From NCBI GenBank assembly GCA_947259115.1, contig CAMYKS010000002.1, positions 62,001 to 126,000 of the forward strand: a DNA stretch of 64,000 nucleotides, given 5' to 3'. Position numbers and translations under genes: made by a program. A model generated the notes under the pieces. That model saw only the letters and a program-made list of their open reading frames with translations, was not told the origin of the DNA and ran no database searches. Below are positions 17,950 through 28,426 of this stretch, one piece after another (within the stretch, counting starts at the first letter, position 1; each line of letters starts with the position of its first letter). The DNA is from an uncultured Desulfobulbaceae bacterium (GTDB lineage Bacteria; Desulfobacterota; Desulfobulbia; Desulfobulbales; BM004).

Positions 17950-18543
17950 ATGATTATGGACAGTTTTAACTTTCAAAAAGTAATGATGGGGCAGGGAATA
18001 CAGCTTATCACAATTATATTGATAATTTTTATAGGAATAACTGTTTATGTTGCCTTAAAACGCTTTTTGTCAATGCTGCACAAACGGCAGGCCATTAACG
18101 AGTCTTTGTTAAAGGTTTTCATAAAGATAGCAAAACTCCTTATAACTGTGGTGGTCGTTCTTTTCTCCCTGCAGCAAATGGGAGTAAAAGTCTCGTCGAT
18201 AATTGCTTCACTGCTGACCGTAGCAGCAATGATTGCCATAGGATTTATCGCAGTTTGGAGCGTTTTAAGTAATTTTTTATCTTCTTTCCTGATCGTCCTG
18301 TTCACACCATTCAGAATTGGGGATGAAATCGAAATAACCGAAGTTGTAGGCGGTTCAGGGCTGCGGGGCAAAGTTGTGGATTTCAATATCATGTACACTT
18401 CCATACTTGAAAACGGAGAAATGCCCGAAGAAGAAAAAGCGCTTATTCGAATCCCCAATAATATTTTTTTTCAAAAGGCGATAAAGCGCTGGAAAGGTGA
18501 CAATAGAAAGAGCATTGAAAAGTACCTCCTGGAAAAATCATAA
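17950..18543 (+). CDS. Small MscS-family channel, upstream of the ATPase operon
   Basis: A 197-residue protein with AAGGA 12-16 bases before the ATG. Three hydrophobic helices (about 18-38, 55-75, 80-115) and the MscS beta domain PFRIGDEIEITEVVGGSGLRGKVVDFN, then RIPNNIFFQKAIKRW, which matches the family pattern for tension-gated ion channels. The large C-terminal cage is missing. It ends 21 bases before the GTG of atpD, so it probably shares the N-ATPase transcript. A channel reading turgor next to an ion-translocating ATPase would make sense for salt handling, but the link is inferred from spacing only. Confidence 0.82.
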   Translation: MIMDSFNFQKVMMGQGIQLITIILIIFIGITVYVALKRFLSMLHKRQAINESLLKVFIKIAKLLITVVVVLFSLQQMGVKVSSIIASLLTVAAMIAIGFIAVWSVLSNFLSSFLIVLFTPFRIGDEIEITEVVGGSGLRGKVVDFNIMYTSILENGEMPEEEKALIRIPNNIFFQKAIKRWKGDNRKSIEKYLLEKS

Positions 18544-18558
18544 CAATAAAGCCGGTGA

Positions 18559-20365
<1,807 letters not shown>

Positions 20366-20369
20366 ACAC

Positions 20370-20687
20370 ATGACGCTCCAGGACGAATTTCCCAAGCGGG
20401 TTAATAACAGGGAAAAGAAAAAACTCGCAGCCAGGCAGGAAGATAAAAAAATCTGGTTCGGGCTGGGCATGTTCGGCATGGTTGGCTGGTCAGTGGCACT
20501 ACCCACTGTGGTTGGCGGTTTTTTAGGGATTTGGATAGATTCACACTGGTCCGGAAGATACTCCTGGACGTTGATGCTGATTATCGGCGGTCTTTGTCTG
20601 GGTTGCTACAATGCCTGGTACTGGGTGCAAAAAGAGCGGCAGGAACTTGTCGGCAACGAAAATCAGGAGAAAAAAGATAATGTCTAG
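20370..20687 (+). CDS. atpQ: N-ATPase accessory membrane subunit AtpQ (AtpI-like)
   Basis: 105 residues from the ATG at 20370, four bases after the atpC stop. A charged N-terminus (about 1-30, RVNNREKKKLAARQEDKK) precedes two helices: IWFGLGMFGMVGWSVALPTVVGGFLGIWID and a second around residues 66-87. The pattern matches AtpQ of N-ATPases and the AtpI/AtpZ family, which are assembly or ion-transfer helpers of Fo. A longer in-frame extension upstream lies inside atpC and is not needed. The 3' end overlaps atpR by 8 bases. Confidence 0.88.
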   Translation: MTLQDEFPKRVNNREKKKLAARQEDKKIWFGLGMFGMVGWSVALPTVVGGFLGIWIDSHWSGRYSWTLMLIIGGLCLGCYNAWYWVQKERQELVGNENQEKKDNV

Positions 20688-20976
20688 CCTGCCTTATATT
20701 GGCGGTTTCATATGCGGGATTTTTGTCGGTTTGTACTATTTCTACGGGCTCCTGATTACGGTCCGGAAGGTGCCGGTAAGCACAAATCCCAAAAGGCTCC
20801 TGGCAATAAGTTATGTCCTCCGGCTTTTACCGGTGCTGATGCTATTGGTAGTCTTTGCCCGAAAGGATCCGGGGGTATTCATAACTCTTCTTATTGGCTT
20901 TTTTACGGTGCGCTTTATTATGATTCGTAAGATAACCGGAATGAGAAAGGTAAAAGTGTATGCATCTCAGTCCTGA
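20680..20976 (+). CDS. atpR: N-ATPase subunit AtpR
   Basis: 98 residues from the ATG at 20680, overlapping both neighbours. Three hydrophobic segments (about 5-25, 38-58, 62-80). The second carries arginines inside otherwise hydrophobic sequence (RLLAISYVLRLLPVLMLL). AtpR occurs only in N-ATPase operons; a role of its membrane arginines in contact with the c-ring carboxylates has been proposed for the family. Presence of both AtpQ and AtpR is the strongest single argument that this is an N-ATPase and not an ordinary F-ATPase. Confidence 0.88.
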   Translation: MSSLPYIGGFICGIFVGLYYFYGLLITVRKVPVSTNPKRLLAISYVLRLLPVLMLLVVFARKDPGVFITLLIGFFTVRFIMIRKITGMRKVKVYASQS

Positions 20977-21679
20977 TAACATCATTTTAATCCAATTTGA
21001 GTTTTTCTCAATTAATGCCACCATGGTTTTTACCTGGCTTGTTATGCTCATTCTTTCTTTCGGGTCATGGTTCGTTACCCGGCACCTTTCTAAAGGGGCT
21101 GAAATTCCACGCTGGCAGAATTTCCTTGAAAGTATCATATCCATGATTCTCGGCCAGATAAAGGATGTAACCAGGCAGAATCCAAGGCGGTTTATTGCTT
21201 TTCTAGGCACACTATTTATCTTTGTCGCCACCTGTAATCTCCTGTCGGTTATCCCGGGATTTCAACCGCCAACCGGTTCGCTTTCTACAACCACGGCCCT
21301 GGCCCTCTGTGTTTTGGTTGCGGTTCCAGCTTACGGGATAGCTGATACAGGCATACGCGGTTATTTGAAGAATTATATTATGCCGACCCCGATGATGCTC
21401 CCCTTTAACATAACAGGAGAAATAAGCCGAACCCTGGCCCTTGCCGTAAGATTATTCGGCAATGTCATGAGCGGCAGCATGATCGGCGGCATCCTTCTGG
21501 CAATCGCACCGCTGATATTTCCGGTGATCATGCAGCTTCTGGGCTTGCTTACCGGCATAGTACAAGCCTATATATTCGCAATTCTTGCCGCAGTCTATAT
21601 AGCAGCCGGATTGAAAATTCATGAAGAGAAGAGTCACGAAAATCAACCAGAAAATAATCGAAAGAACTCAATACAATAA
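20960..21679 (+). CDS. atpB: N-ATPase Fo subunit a
   Basis: 239 residues, overlapping the atpR stop by 17 bases. Subunit a forms the two half-channels that feed ions to the c ring. The essential arginine is Arg164 in SRTLALAVRLFGNVMSGSM, equivalent to E. coli Arg210. Five to six transmembrane helices are visible, and PGFQPPTGSLSTTTALAL corresponds to the conserved loop before the channel helices. The C-terminus is short and charged. Ion type cannot be read from this subunit alone; see subunit c. Confidence 0.93.
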   Translation: MHLSPDNIILIQFEFFSINATMVFTWLVMLILSFGSWFVTRHLSKGAEIPRWQNFLESIISMILGQIKDVTRQNPRRFIAFLGTLFIFVATCNLLSVIPGFQPPTGSLSTTTALALCVLVAVPAYGIADTGIRGYLKNYIMPTPMMLPFNITGEISRTLALAVRLFGNVMSGSMIGGILLAIAPLIFPVIMQLLGLLTGIVQAYIFAILAAVYIAAGLKIHEEKSHENQPENNRKNSIQ

Positions 21680-21690
21680 GGAGAGAAAGT

Positions 21691-21969
21691 ATGGACAGTT
21701 TAGCATTAGTTGCAGTAGCTTCGATTATCTCCGCGGGTTTCTGCATCGGTATCGGTGCAATCGGGCCGGCCCTTGGTGAAGGTCGCGCCCTGGCTCAGGC
21801 GCTTACGGCAATCGCCCAGCAACCTGATGAGACCAACACCATAACCCGGACGTTATTTGTGGGGCTGGCAATGGTTGAGTCCACAGCAATTTATTGTTTC
21901 GTGGTTTCCATGATTCTGATTTTTGCCAATCCTTTCTGGAAATATTTTTTAACAAGGATGGGTGGATAA
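21691..21969 (+). CDS. atpE: N-ATPase Fo subunit c (two membrane glutamates)
   Basis: 92 residues, two helices, preceded by AAGGAGAG. The loop is QQPDE. The second helix carries Glu63-Ser64-Thr65-x-x-Tyr68, the ESTxxY pattern of Na+-binding c subunits such as Ilyobacter tartaricus. In the first helix, where that protein has the Na+ ligand Gln32, this one has Glu30 (IGPALGEG), giving two carboxylates per binding site, a known N-ATPase trait. Whether the ring carries Na+ or H+ cannot be settled from sequence: the ligand set points to Na+, but the double-carboxylate arrangement has been discussed for H+ too. Confidence 0.93.
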   Translation: MDSLALVAVASIISAGFCIGIGAIGPALGEGRALAQALTAIAQQPDETNTITRTLFVGLAMVESTAIYCFVVSMILIFANPFWKYFLTRMGG

Positions 21970-21972
21970 CTG

Positions 21973-22710
21973 ATGTTGATTGACTGGACAACAGTCTTTT
22001 TTCAGATAGTCAATTTCCTTATTCTTATTGTCTTGTTAAAACGCTTTCTGTACGGTCCGATAATCAAGGCCATGGATGATCGTGAAAAGACGATAGCAGA
22101 CCGTCTGGCTTCAGCATCACAGGCGCAACAGGAGGCTAGGGAGCATGCCGCACATCTTGCTGCCGAGCAGCAGGAATTTGCCGGAAAACGTGAGCTCTTA
22201 CAGCAGGAAGCAAAGATTGAAATAGAAAAATGGAAGGCAGAAAGCGTTGAACGCTTGCAGGCTGAAATTGCCGCCCTACAGAAAAACTGGCAAAAGAACC
22301 TTGAAGATGAACAGGAAACATTTCTCAAAAAATTGAAGGTTACCATAAGCCGGCAGGTGTTTGAGGTTTCAAGAAAGGTATTGGCCGATCTGGCTGACAA
22401 CAAGCTCGAAGCCCGGCTGATTGAAATATTTTTAGAAAAAATAAATCAGGAAACAGACACCCGGGCTGAGATGCATGAACACCTGACGATTATCTCCGGA
22501 TTTCCTTTGGCAGAGGATGTGAAAAAAAATCTGGAGAATGGTCTGAAAAACTTCTTCCCCAAACAAAAAAAGCTTGATTTCAAGGAAGAAACGGAGCTGG
22601 GATTCGGCATTCGTCTCTTGGCCGGTGACCGCAAATGGGAATGGAACCTCAGTCGCTATATGAATGATATTGAAAATGAAATCATACGAACAATGAGCAG
22701 GGTGAAATGA
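21973..22710 (+). CDS. atpF: N-ATPase Fo subunit b with delta-like C-terminus
   Basis: 245 residues against about 156 for E. coli b. One N-terminal helix (about 5-25, [20 protein letters not shown]), then a long charged coiled coil (about 30-140) as in b, then about 100 extra residues. The last part (about 163-240: [20 protein letters not shown] ... [20 protein letters not shown]) follows the pattern of the C-terminal domain of subunit delta/OSCP. No atpH gene exists in the cluster, so AtpF probably joins stalk and F1-cap functions in one chain. It begins 3 bases after atpE and its stop overlaps atpA as ATGA. Confidence 0.9.
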   Translation: MLIDWTTVFFQIVNFLILIVLLKRFLYGPIIKAMDDREKTIADRLASASQAQQEAREHAAHLAAEQQEFAGKRELLQQEAKIEIEKWKAESVERLQAEIAALQKNWQKNLEDEQETFLKKLKVTISRQVFEVSRKVLADLADNKLEARLIEIFLEKINQETDTRAEMHEHLTIISGFPLAEDVKKNLENGLKNFFPKQKKLDFKEETELGFGIRLLAGDRKWEWNLSRYMNDIENEIIRTMSRVK

Positions 22711-24269
22711 GCGCTAAAAAAAACCTTACAAATGCGCTGGAAGAAACCTCCCGGGAATTAAAGGAGGGCATGGATTCCTATTCAGCCTCTGTAAGCCGGG
22801 AAGAGATCGGCCGGGTCTTCTCGGTGGGTCAGGGCATTGTGTGGGTCAAGGGGCTCGAATCCGTCAAGTCCGAAGAACTGGTTTCCTTCCCAAACGAAGT
22901 CCTGGGAGTGGTCCTTGATATCCTGCCGGACAAGACCGGAATCGTCCTGTTGGGCCAGGACATGGGATTAAGTGCCGGTGACGAAGTGACTCGAACCGGG
23001 CGTATTCTTGAAGTACCGGTGGATGCATCGTTGATTGGCCGGGTCGTCGATCCTCTGGGCAGGCCGCTTGATGAAAAAGGGCCAATTCAGGCAATCGAAC
23101 ATCTGGCGGTGCAACGCGAAGCTCCAGCGATTATGGAGCGCGGCCCGGTCAACAAACCCCTGCAGACAGGAATTAAAGTGATTGATGCCCTTATACCAAT
23201 CGGCAGAGGCCAGAGGGAGTTGATCCTTGGCGACCGGCAGACCGGTAAAACCGCTGTGGCCCTGGACACGATCATTAATCAGGCTGACAAAGATGTTATA
23301 TGTATTTACTGTGCCATCGGCCAGCGAAGTTCTTCCGTTGCCAAGGTGATTGCCGAACTCAGAGAGCGGCATGCCCTTGAGTATTCCCTGGTGGTGGTGG
23401 CGGAAGGCAGCGATCCGCCCGGTTTGCAGTTTGTCGCACCCTATGCCGCGACTTCCATGGCCGAGTATTTCATGAATAAAGGCCGGGACGTCCTGATCAT
23501 CTATGATGATCTTACCCGCCATGCCATCGCATATCGGCAGATATCGCTGCTGCTGAGACGGCCGCCCGGGCGCGAAGCATTCCCCGGTGATATTTTTTAC
23601 GTCCACAGCCGGCTTCTGGAACGATCAACCCGTTTGCGTGATGATGCGGGCGGCGGCTCCATAACTTCGCTGCCGGTTATTGAGACCGAGGCCCAGAATA
23701 TTTCGGCTTATATACCGACCAATCTTATTTCAATTACCGACGGACAGATTTATCTCTCTCCCGACCTCTACCAGCAGGGTGTTTTTCCGGCGGTTGAAGT
23801 TGGAAAATCCGTATCACGGGTCGGCGGTAAGGCGCAACTTGGCGCATACCGCAAAGTTGCCGGTGACCTCAGGCTTTCCTATTCGCAGTTTCAGGAACTG
23901 GAATCGTTCGCCCGCTTCGGCACCAGGCTTGATGATGCTACCCGTAAAACCCTGGAGCACGGACGTCGCGTCCGTGAAGTGCTGAAGCAGAAACAGTTTG
24001 CACCGCTTACTGCTTTTGATCAGGTGGCGATATTACTGGCGACGAATAAAGGCATGCTCGACACCATACCGCTGGAAAAGATTTTTGAGGTTGAAGAGAT
24101 GATCATTGCCGGACTCCAAAAAATACCCGGACTGAGTGAGCGGATTATGAATGGAGACAGGGATGATCCGGCTTGGGAGGAACTGCAGGAGGAACTGCAG
24201 AAAATTGTTTCTAGGATCCAGGCTGATAGTATCCCTGCAGCGGAACAGGAATCTTTGAAAAAGACTTAG
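22707..24269 (+). CDS. atpA: N-ATPase F1 subunit alpha
   Basis: 520 residues. Non-catalytic nucleotide-binding subunit: Walker A GDRQTGKT at 175-182, Walker [13 protein letters not shown], the arginine-finger region [10 protein letters not shown], and the N-terminal crown domain (about 30-100). Forms the alpha3-beta3 head with AtpD. The start overlaps atpF in the ATGA arrangement, so translation is coupled. Length and motif spacing are normal for alpha. Confidence 0.95.
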   Translation: MSAKKNLTNALEETSRELKEGMDSYSASVSREEIGRVFSVGQGIVWVKGLESVKSEELVSFPNEVLGVVLDILPDKTGIVLLGQDMGLSAGDEVTRTGRILEVPVDASLIGRVVDPLGRPLDEKGPIQAIEHLAVQREAPAIMERGPVNKPLQTGIKVIDALIPIGRGQRELILGDRQTGKTAVALDTIINQADKDVICIYCAIGQRSSSVAKVIAELRERHALEYSLVVVAEGSDPPGLQFVAPYAATSMAEYFMNKGRDVLIIYDDLTRHAIAYRQISLLLRRPPGREAFPGDIFYVHSRLLERSTRLRDDAGGGSITSLPVIETEAQNISAYIPTNLISITDGQIYLSPDLYQQGVFPAVEVGKSVSRVGGKAQLGAYRKVAGDLRLSYSQFQELESFARFGTRLDDATRKTLEHGRRVREVLKQKQFAPLTAFDQVAILLATNKGMLDTIPLEKIFEVEEMIIAGLQKIPGLSERIMNGDRDDPAWEELQEELQKIVSRIQADSIPAAEQESLKKT

Positions 24270-24357
24270 GCGGGTACTTTAGTCAAATGTTTCCAGGTGA
24301 CAACCTTATACTTAAACATATGCGGTCCGTTTATTGATTTCCCATAAGAAGTAAAAT

Positions 24358-25230
24358 ATGGAAACGTTAGAGATACTCAGCAGAAAAATTAAGACATCCC
24401 ACGACTTGTTGTCAGTGGTTAAAACCATGAAAAGTCTGGCTGCGGTGAATATCCGCCAGTATGAATCCGCTGCCGGGGCAATGGATGAGTATAATGTAGT
24501 CATAGAAAATGGCTGGCAGGTATTTTTTAAAAACAGACCGCAGTCCCGGAAAAAGAAAATGTCTGAGCAGACGATATTTCTGGTCATCGGTTCGGACCAG
24601 GGGATGTGCGGCCAATTTAATGAAAACATCATGCAGTATGCACTGGAGGAAGCGAATTCCGCCGAAATGGCTCATAAAGAAAAAATATTCTGGTCTGCCG
24701 GTGAACGGGTCCGGGCAGGCCTGGAAGAAGAAATAACAATCGAGGAACATTATCACCTGCCTTCATCTCCTGCTGCAATCAGTGATCTGATATATGAAAT
24801 TGTAGAGAAATTCGCCCTGTTGCATGAAACAAAACGGATTGATACATTTCATGTTTTTTACAACAGGCTCGAAAGGGTCGGTACATATTCCTCAACAATG
24901 GTACGGGTTCTGCCTTTTGATCCCCAATACGGTGAGGAAAAGCGGAGCCAATTATGGCCGAACCGCTGTCATCCGATGATCGGCGGCAATCATGCCTTGT
25001 TTTTTAAGCAGCTTTTTAAGCAGCACGTATTCGGGACAATTTATAAGGCATTCTCTCAGTCACTTGCCAGTGAGAATGGTGCAAGACTTGCGGCAATGCA
25101 GGCTGCTGAAAAGAACATTCTGGAAATGGAGGAGGACCTGCAGGGCAGATTCAGGGAAACGAGACAGAACACTATCACCGATGAACTCCTCGATATAATT
25201 TCAGGATTTGAAGCTTTGTCAATTGCTTAA
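24358..25230 (+). CDS. atpG: N-ATPase F1 subunit gamma
   Basis: 290 residues, the rotor shaft between c ring and F1 head. The N-terminal helix has LSRKIKTSHDLLSVVKTMKSLAA, the usual I-s--KI--AM-MVA-like pattern, and the C-terminal helix carries NITDELLDIISGFEAL (as ITDELLDIISG), matching the conserved gamma terminus. The central Rossmann-like part has VIGSDQGMCGQFNENI. A gap of 88 bases separates it from atpA, the only sizeable gap in the operon, and its ribosome site is weak. It closes the operon; the next gene is convergent. Confidence 0.9.
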   Translation: METLEILSRKIKTSHDLLSVVKTMKSLAAVNIRQYESAAGAMDEYNVVIENGWQVFFKNRPQSRKKKMSEQTIFLVIGSDQGMCGQFNENIMQYALEEANSAEMAHKEKIFWSAGERVRAGLEEEITIEEHYHLPSSPAAISDLIYEIVEKFALLHETKRIDTFHVFYNRLERVGTYSSTMVRVLPFDPQYGEEKRSQLWPNRCHPMIGGNHALFFKQLFKQHVFGTIYKAFSQSLASENGARLAAMQAAEKNILEMEEDLQGRFRETRQNTITDELLDIISGFEALSIA

Positions 25231-25261
25231 ACGGGATCATAGATGAACGCATAGTTGGGAG

Positions 25262-26302
25262 CTATTCCCGGGTTTTCTGCAGCAGTCTTTTTTTATGTCG
25301 GGCGTATTCACGCAGGTCACCGGCCCGGTCGGATTCATCGATAATCTCACGTCCGACAATTTCTTCAATAATATCCTCCAGGCTGATCACCCCGGTGACG
25401 CTGCCGTATTCATCGACCACCACGAAAAGGTGGATGCGCTGTTCAAAAAACTCCATCAGTATCCTGTTGAGCGGAGCTGCTTCAGGCACAAAGTGGACAG
25501 GCTGAGTCAGGTCGGAGAGTTTTTGATCTTTATTGCCTTCGGACAGACTAAGTAAAACATTGCGGCTCAAAACCACACCGACCACATCATCCTGATCCTT
25601 GTCATAAACAGGCACTCTGCTGTGTCGGTTCCATTGTTCCTTCATCTCTAGGGCCTCACCAATTGAGAGGTGTTCACTGAGGCTGAAAACCACGGTGCGC
25701 GGGGTCATGACCTGGCGTACGGATTTATCCTGAAGCTTGAGGATATTGGCAATGACCTTTTCCTGCTGCGGTTCAATTTCTCCTGATTTTCTACCCAACA
25801 CAGCCACTGCCTCGATCTCTTCTATGGACACCAGGGCTTCCTTTTCCTGGTTCGGAATGAGGCGGGTCACTACCTGACAGAGCCAGATAAGCGGACGCAT
25901 TATTCGTATGAGGCCGTTTAACGGGATGGCAATCCAGGGGGCAAGTTTTTTGGCATAGGCAACTCCCGCGGTTTTGGGCAGTATTTCAGAAAAAAGCAAA
26001 ATGGTCAGGGTGAAAAATATCGAGAACCAGACAACATTCTCTTCACCGAAGACAACTGCGGCAGAGGCTCCGGCAACAGCTGCACCCATTGTATTGGCAA
26101 TGGTGTTAAGTGTCAGGATGGCGGTTATGGGCTGCTGAATATTTTTCTTCAGCTTTTTCAGAAGCAGGCCTGATTTTTTACCGGAACGGGCCATAACCTC
26201 TATCTGGCTTTGCGGTACAGAGTAGAGCACCGCTTCAATGATGCTGCAGAGAGCTGATACAATGACGGCAAATCCTGTTGCCACAATCAATTGCGTAACC
26301 AA
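25262..26302 (-). CDS. CNNM/CorC-type membrane protein with CBS pair
   Basis: 346 residues: a CNNM/DUF21 membrane domain (about 1-145, with SALCSIIEAVLYSV and LLFSEILPKTAGVAYA) followed by a CBS pair (about 200-320: VMTPRTVVFSLSEHLSI and HLFVVVDEYGSVTGVISLEDIIEEIVGREI). The CorC_HlyC C-terminal domain of longer members is missing. The family is linked to Mg2+/Co2+ efflux and often annotated hemolysin-like without good reason. It is much closer to the family consensus than the CNNM protein at 8904, so the two are not recent duplicates. It converges with the ATPase operon. Confidence 0.88.
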   Translation of the reverse strand: MVTQLIVATGFAVIVSALCSIIEAVLYSVPQSQIEVMARSGKKSGLLLKKLKKNIQQPITAILTLNTIANTMGAAVAGASAAVVFGEENVVWFSIFFTLTILLFSEILPKTAGVAYAKKLAPWIAIPLNGLIRIMRPLIWLCQVVTRLIPNQEKEALVSIEEIEAVAVLGRKSGEIEPQQEKVIANILKLQDKSVRQVMTPRTVVFSLSEHLSIGEALEMKEQWNRHSRVPVYDKDQDDVVGVVLSRNVLLSLSEGNKDQKLSDLTQPVHFVPEAAPLNRILMEFFEQRIHLFVVVDEYGSVTGVISLEDIIEEIVGREIIDESDRAGDLREYARHKKRLLQKTRE

Positions 26303-26743
26303 GGGATTCCTCCTAGTATGGTAAGGCCTGTATTAAGAATGGAGAGTGATAAAAAGGGGTGTAATTGGGGACTTTCTGTTTTCATTATGTTGCGTATTGT
26401 AGTAACCGACTGCATAGCACGTGCGTGAAATAGTATAGTCACAGCAGGCAGGGAGTGAAGTTAGACTTCGAGAAGCACTAAGCGGAAACGTATACTGTTT
26501 CAAAGTATATGGTTTCTTCCCGTGGCGCAATACCTGAACCGATTTCTACCAAAAACATCAGATGTTGGAGTTCATGAGCAACTGTGGTAAATAGGATTGG
26601 GTTTCCACTGTTTTGCTTACAATTTTATCATATTGTATACAATAGGCCCTAAAGTAGAAAGAGAAAAAGGCCTGAACCGTAGAAATAAAAACTGTGAAAA
26701 AAATACGGTCATATAATGAATCTTAACAACCATGGAGAAGATC
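26303..26743. other. Gene-free region upstream of pepA
   Basis: About 430 bp between divergent genes. The distal part contains AATTGGGGAC near 26367, a string often met in repeats near RAYT-type transposases, but no second matching half here. Around 26490-26515 there is a short inverted repeat built on TATACT and AGTATA. The proximal part holds a well-formed promoter with an operator-like palindrome, listed separately. No coding frame is credible. Confidence 0.4.
26613..26644 (+). promoter_or_regulatory. pepA promoter with GntR-like operator over the -10 box
   Basis: TTGCTT (26613-26618), a 17-base spacer, then TATACA (26636-26641). The -10 box lies inside a perfect 14-bp palindrome, TATTGTATACAATA (26631-26644). 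ATTGTATACAAT is the typical half-site arrangement of GntR/FadR-subfamily repressors, and overlap with the -10 box is what a repressor site would show. The leader to the pepA ATG is then about 95 bases. No GntR gene lies in the window. Confidence 0.5.
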
Positions 26744-28273
26744 ATGAAAATTAAGCATACTACCCAGGATGTGGAAAAATATAAGGGAGACATGATCACC
26801 TATTTTGTGCATCAGAAGAGCAAGGGGGTGCCTGTCTGCAACAACAAATATGTTCAGGAAACCATAATGCTGGCCTTCAAGGCAGGTGATTTTTCAGGCA
26901 AAGAAGGAGAGATTTTGTTGTTTTACCCCGCAGGCAAGGGAAAACTCCCGGCCAAAAGGATCCTGGTGGTTGGCCTTGGCAAGGCGGAAGAAGGTGAGTC
27001 GAATAACGGTGTCAAACCTGTTGACAGCTGGCGGGACAATTACCGCAGGGCGGGTGGCAAAGTCTCTGAGACAGCCTTACGGACCAAAGCAGACAACATT
27101 CTGCTGGTTGTGCCGGATTCCTTCATCCTCAATAAAGGGGAAACAACAGAATGTATAACAGAAGGGGTGGTACTGGGTTCATACCAGTTTAAAAAATATA
27201 TGAAAACCAAGCAGGATGATGAGTTGCAGGGTGAGCTTAAAGAGATTCAGCTTTTTACGGAAAAAGCAGAAAAGCCGGTCCTCCTTGGGTTTTACAGGGG
27301 TAAAATTGCAGCCCTGGCATGCTGTACAGCCCGTGATATGGCAAACGAACCGGGCAATGTCTGGACCCCGGCCCGCTTTGCCGAGTTCGGGCGTAAACTT
27401 GCCAAAACATATAATTTAACCTGCAAAGTGTTGTCCAAGACTGACCTGCAACGTTTGAAAATGGGTGGCATTTTGGGGGTGAACCGTGGTTCGGCCCTGC
27501 CGCCTAAACTGGTGATTCTAGAATATAAGACCTCGCCGCGCAATCCGACTCTGTTGCTTGTCGGCAAGGGGCTGACCTTTGATTCAGGCGGCATAAGTTT
27601 GAAACCTCCAAAAGGCATGGAGGAAATGAAGTTTGACATGTGCGGCGGAGCCGCTGTCCTGGGTGCCATGCAGGCTGTGGGTGAAGAGAAGCCTAAAGGC
27701 ATCAATATTGTTGCCGTCGTGCCGGCAACCGAGAACATGCCCGGATCCAGTGCTCTGAAACCGGGAGACATCATTACTATATACGGCGGCAAAACCGTTG
27801 AGGTGATCAATACCGATGCCGAAGGACGCCTGATCCTCTCGGATGCCTTGGCCTATGGCATTAAACAGTATAAACCCAAGGCCGTGGTGGATCTGGCAAC
27901 GCTCACCGGTGCCGTGGTCATCGGTTTGGGACATCACCGGACAGGTCTCCTGGGCAATAATGATGCCCTGGTACAGAAGGTTATGGCTGCCGGGGACAGA
28001 AGCGGGGAACCTCTCTGGCGCCTGCCCCTGGGGCCGGAATACTCCAAGCAGATAAAATCCAAGGTTGCAGACATAAAAAATGTCGGCAACCGGGCAGCTG
28101 GTACCATAACAGCTGCTGCCTTTCTCCAGGAGTTTGTCGGGGATGTGCCATGGGTTCATCTTGATATTGCAGGCACGGCTTATAATTTCACAGATAAGCC
28201 CTATGTGCCGAGCAGTGGACCTTCAGGTACAGGTGTACGGACTCTGCTCGAGCTCATCCGCAACTGGAAATAA
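26744..28273 (+). CDS. pepA: Leucyl aminopeptidase (M17 family)
   Basis: 509 residues from the ATG at 26744, placed 6 bases after GGAGAAG; the in-frame ATG at 26732 lies at that ribosome site and is less likely. Two-domain M17 enzyme: N-terminal regulatory domain (about 1-165) and C-terminal catalytic domain with GKGLTFDSGGISLKP and the metal/active-site motif NTDAEGRLILSDAL. It removes N-terminal residues from peptides using two metal ions, in the cytoplasm as a hexamer. It converges on the Yej-type importer genes, fitting intracellular breakdown of imported peptides. Confidence 0.94.
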   Translation: MKIKHTTQDVEKYKGDMITYFVHQKSKGVPVCNNKYVQETIMLAFKAGDFSGKEGEILLFYPAGKGKLPAKRILVVGLGKAEEGESNNGVKPVDSWRDNYRRAGGKVSETALRTKADNILLVVPDSFILNKGETTECITEGVVLGSYQFKKYMKTKQDDELQGELKEIQLFTEKAEKPVLLGFYRGKIAALACCTARDMANEPGNVWTPARFAEFGRKLAKTYNLTCKVLSKTDLQRLKMGGILGVNRGSALPPKLVILEYKTSPRNPTLLLVGKGLTFDSGGISLKPPKGMEEMKFDMCGGAAVLGAMQAVGEEKPKGINIVAVVPATENMPGSSALKPGDIITIYGGKTVEVINTDAEGRLILSDALAYGIKQYKPKAVVDLATLTGAVVIGLGHHRTGLLGNNDALVQKVMAAGDRSGEPLWRLPLGPEYSKQIKSKVADIKNVGNRAAGTITAAAFLQEFVGDVPWVHLDIAGTAYNFTDKPYVPSSGPSGTGVRTLLELIRNWK

Positions 28274-28282
28274 AGATGAAAA

Positions 28283-28421
28283 GGGTTCAAGGGGTCGAGG
28301 ATTCAAGGGTTCAAGGATAAGAAAAATCACTTTGAGGGCACAAGGCATAGGGCCCATGGCGCAGGGCTAAATATCTTTTCTTTTTTCCCTCGAACCCTTG
28401 AATCCTTGGCCCCTTGAACCC
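28283..28421. repeat. Composite inverted octamer element, copy A
   Basis: Left arm 28283-28314: four 8-bp units GGGTTCAA, GGGGTCGA, GGATTCAA, GGGTTCAA. Right arm 28390-28421: four units on the other strand (TCGAACCC, TTGAATCC, TTGGCCCC, TTGAACCC). The arms can pair over 32 bases with few mismatches. The spacer holds a 7-bp-periodic run at 28336-28367 (GGGCACA, AGGCATA, GGGCCCA, TGGCGCA, GGGC). It fills the gap between the convergent ends of pepA and the yejF-like gene, so it could terminate both transcripts. Confidence 0.8.
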
Positions 28422-28426
28422 TATCT

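Noticed and set aside
28276-28425. Tandem octamers taken for a CRISPR array
   Set aside because: Units are 8 bases, contiguous and inverted between arms; there are no unique spacers and no cas genes.
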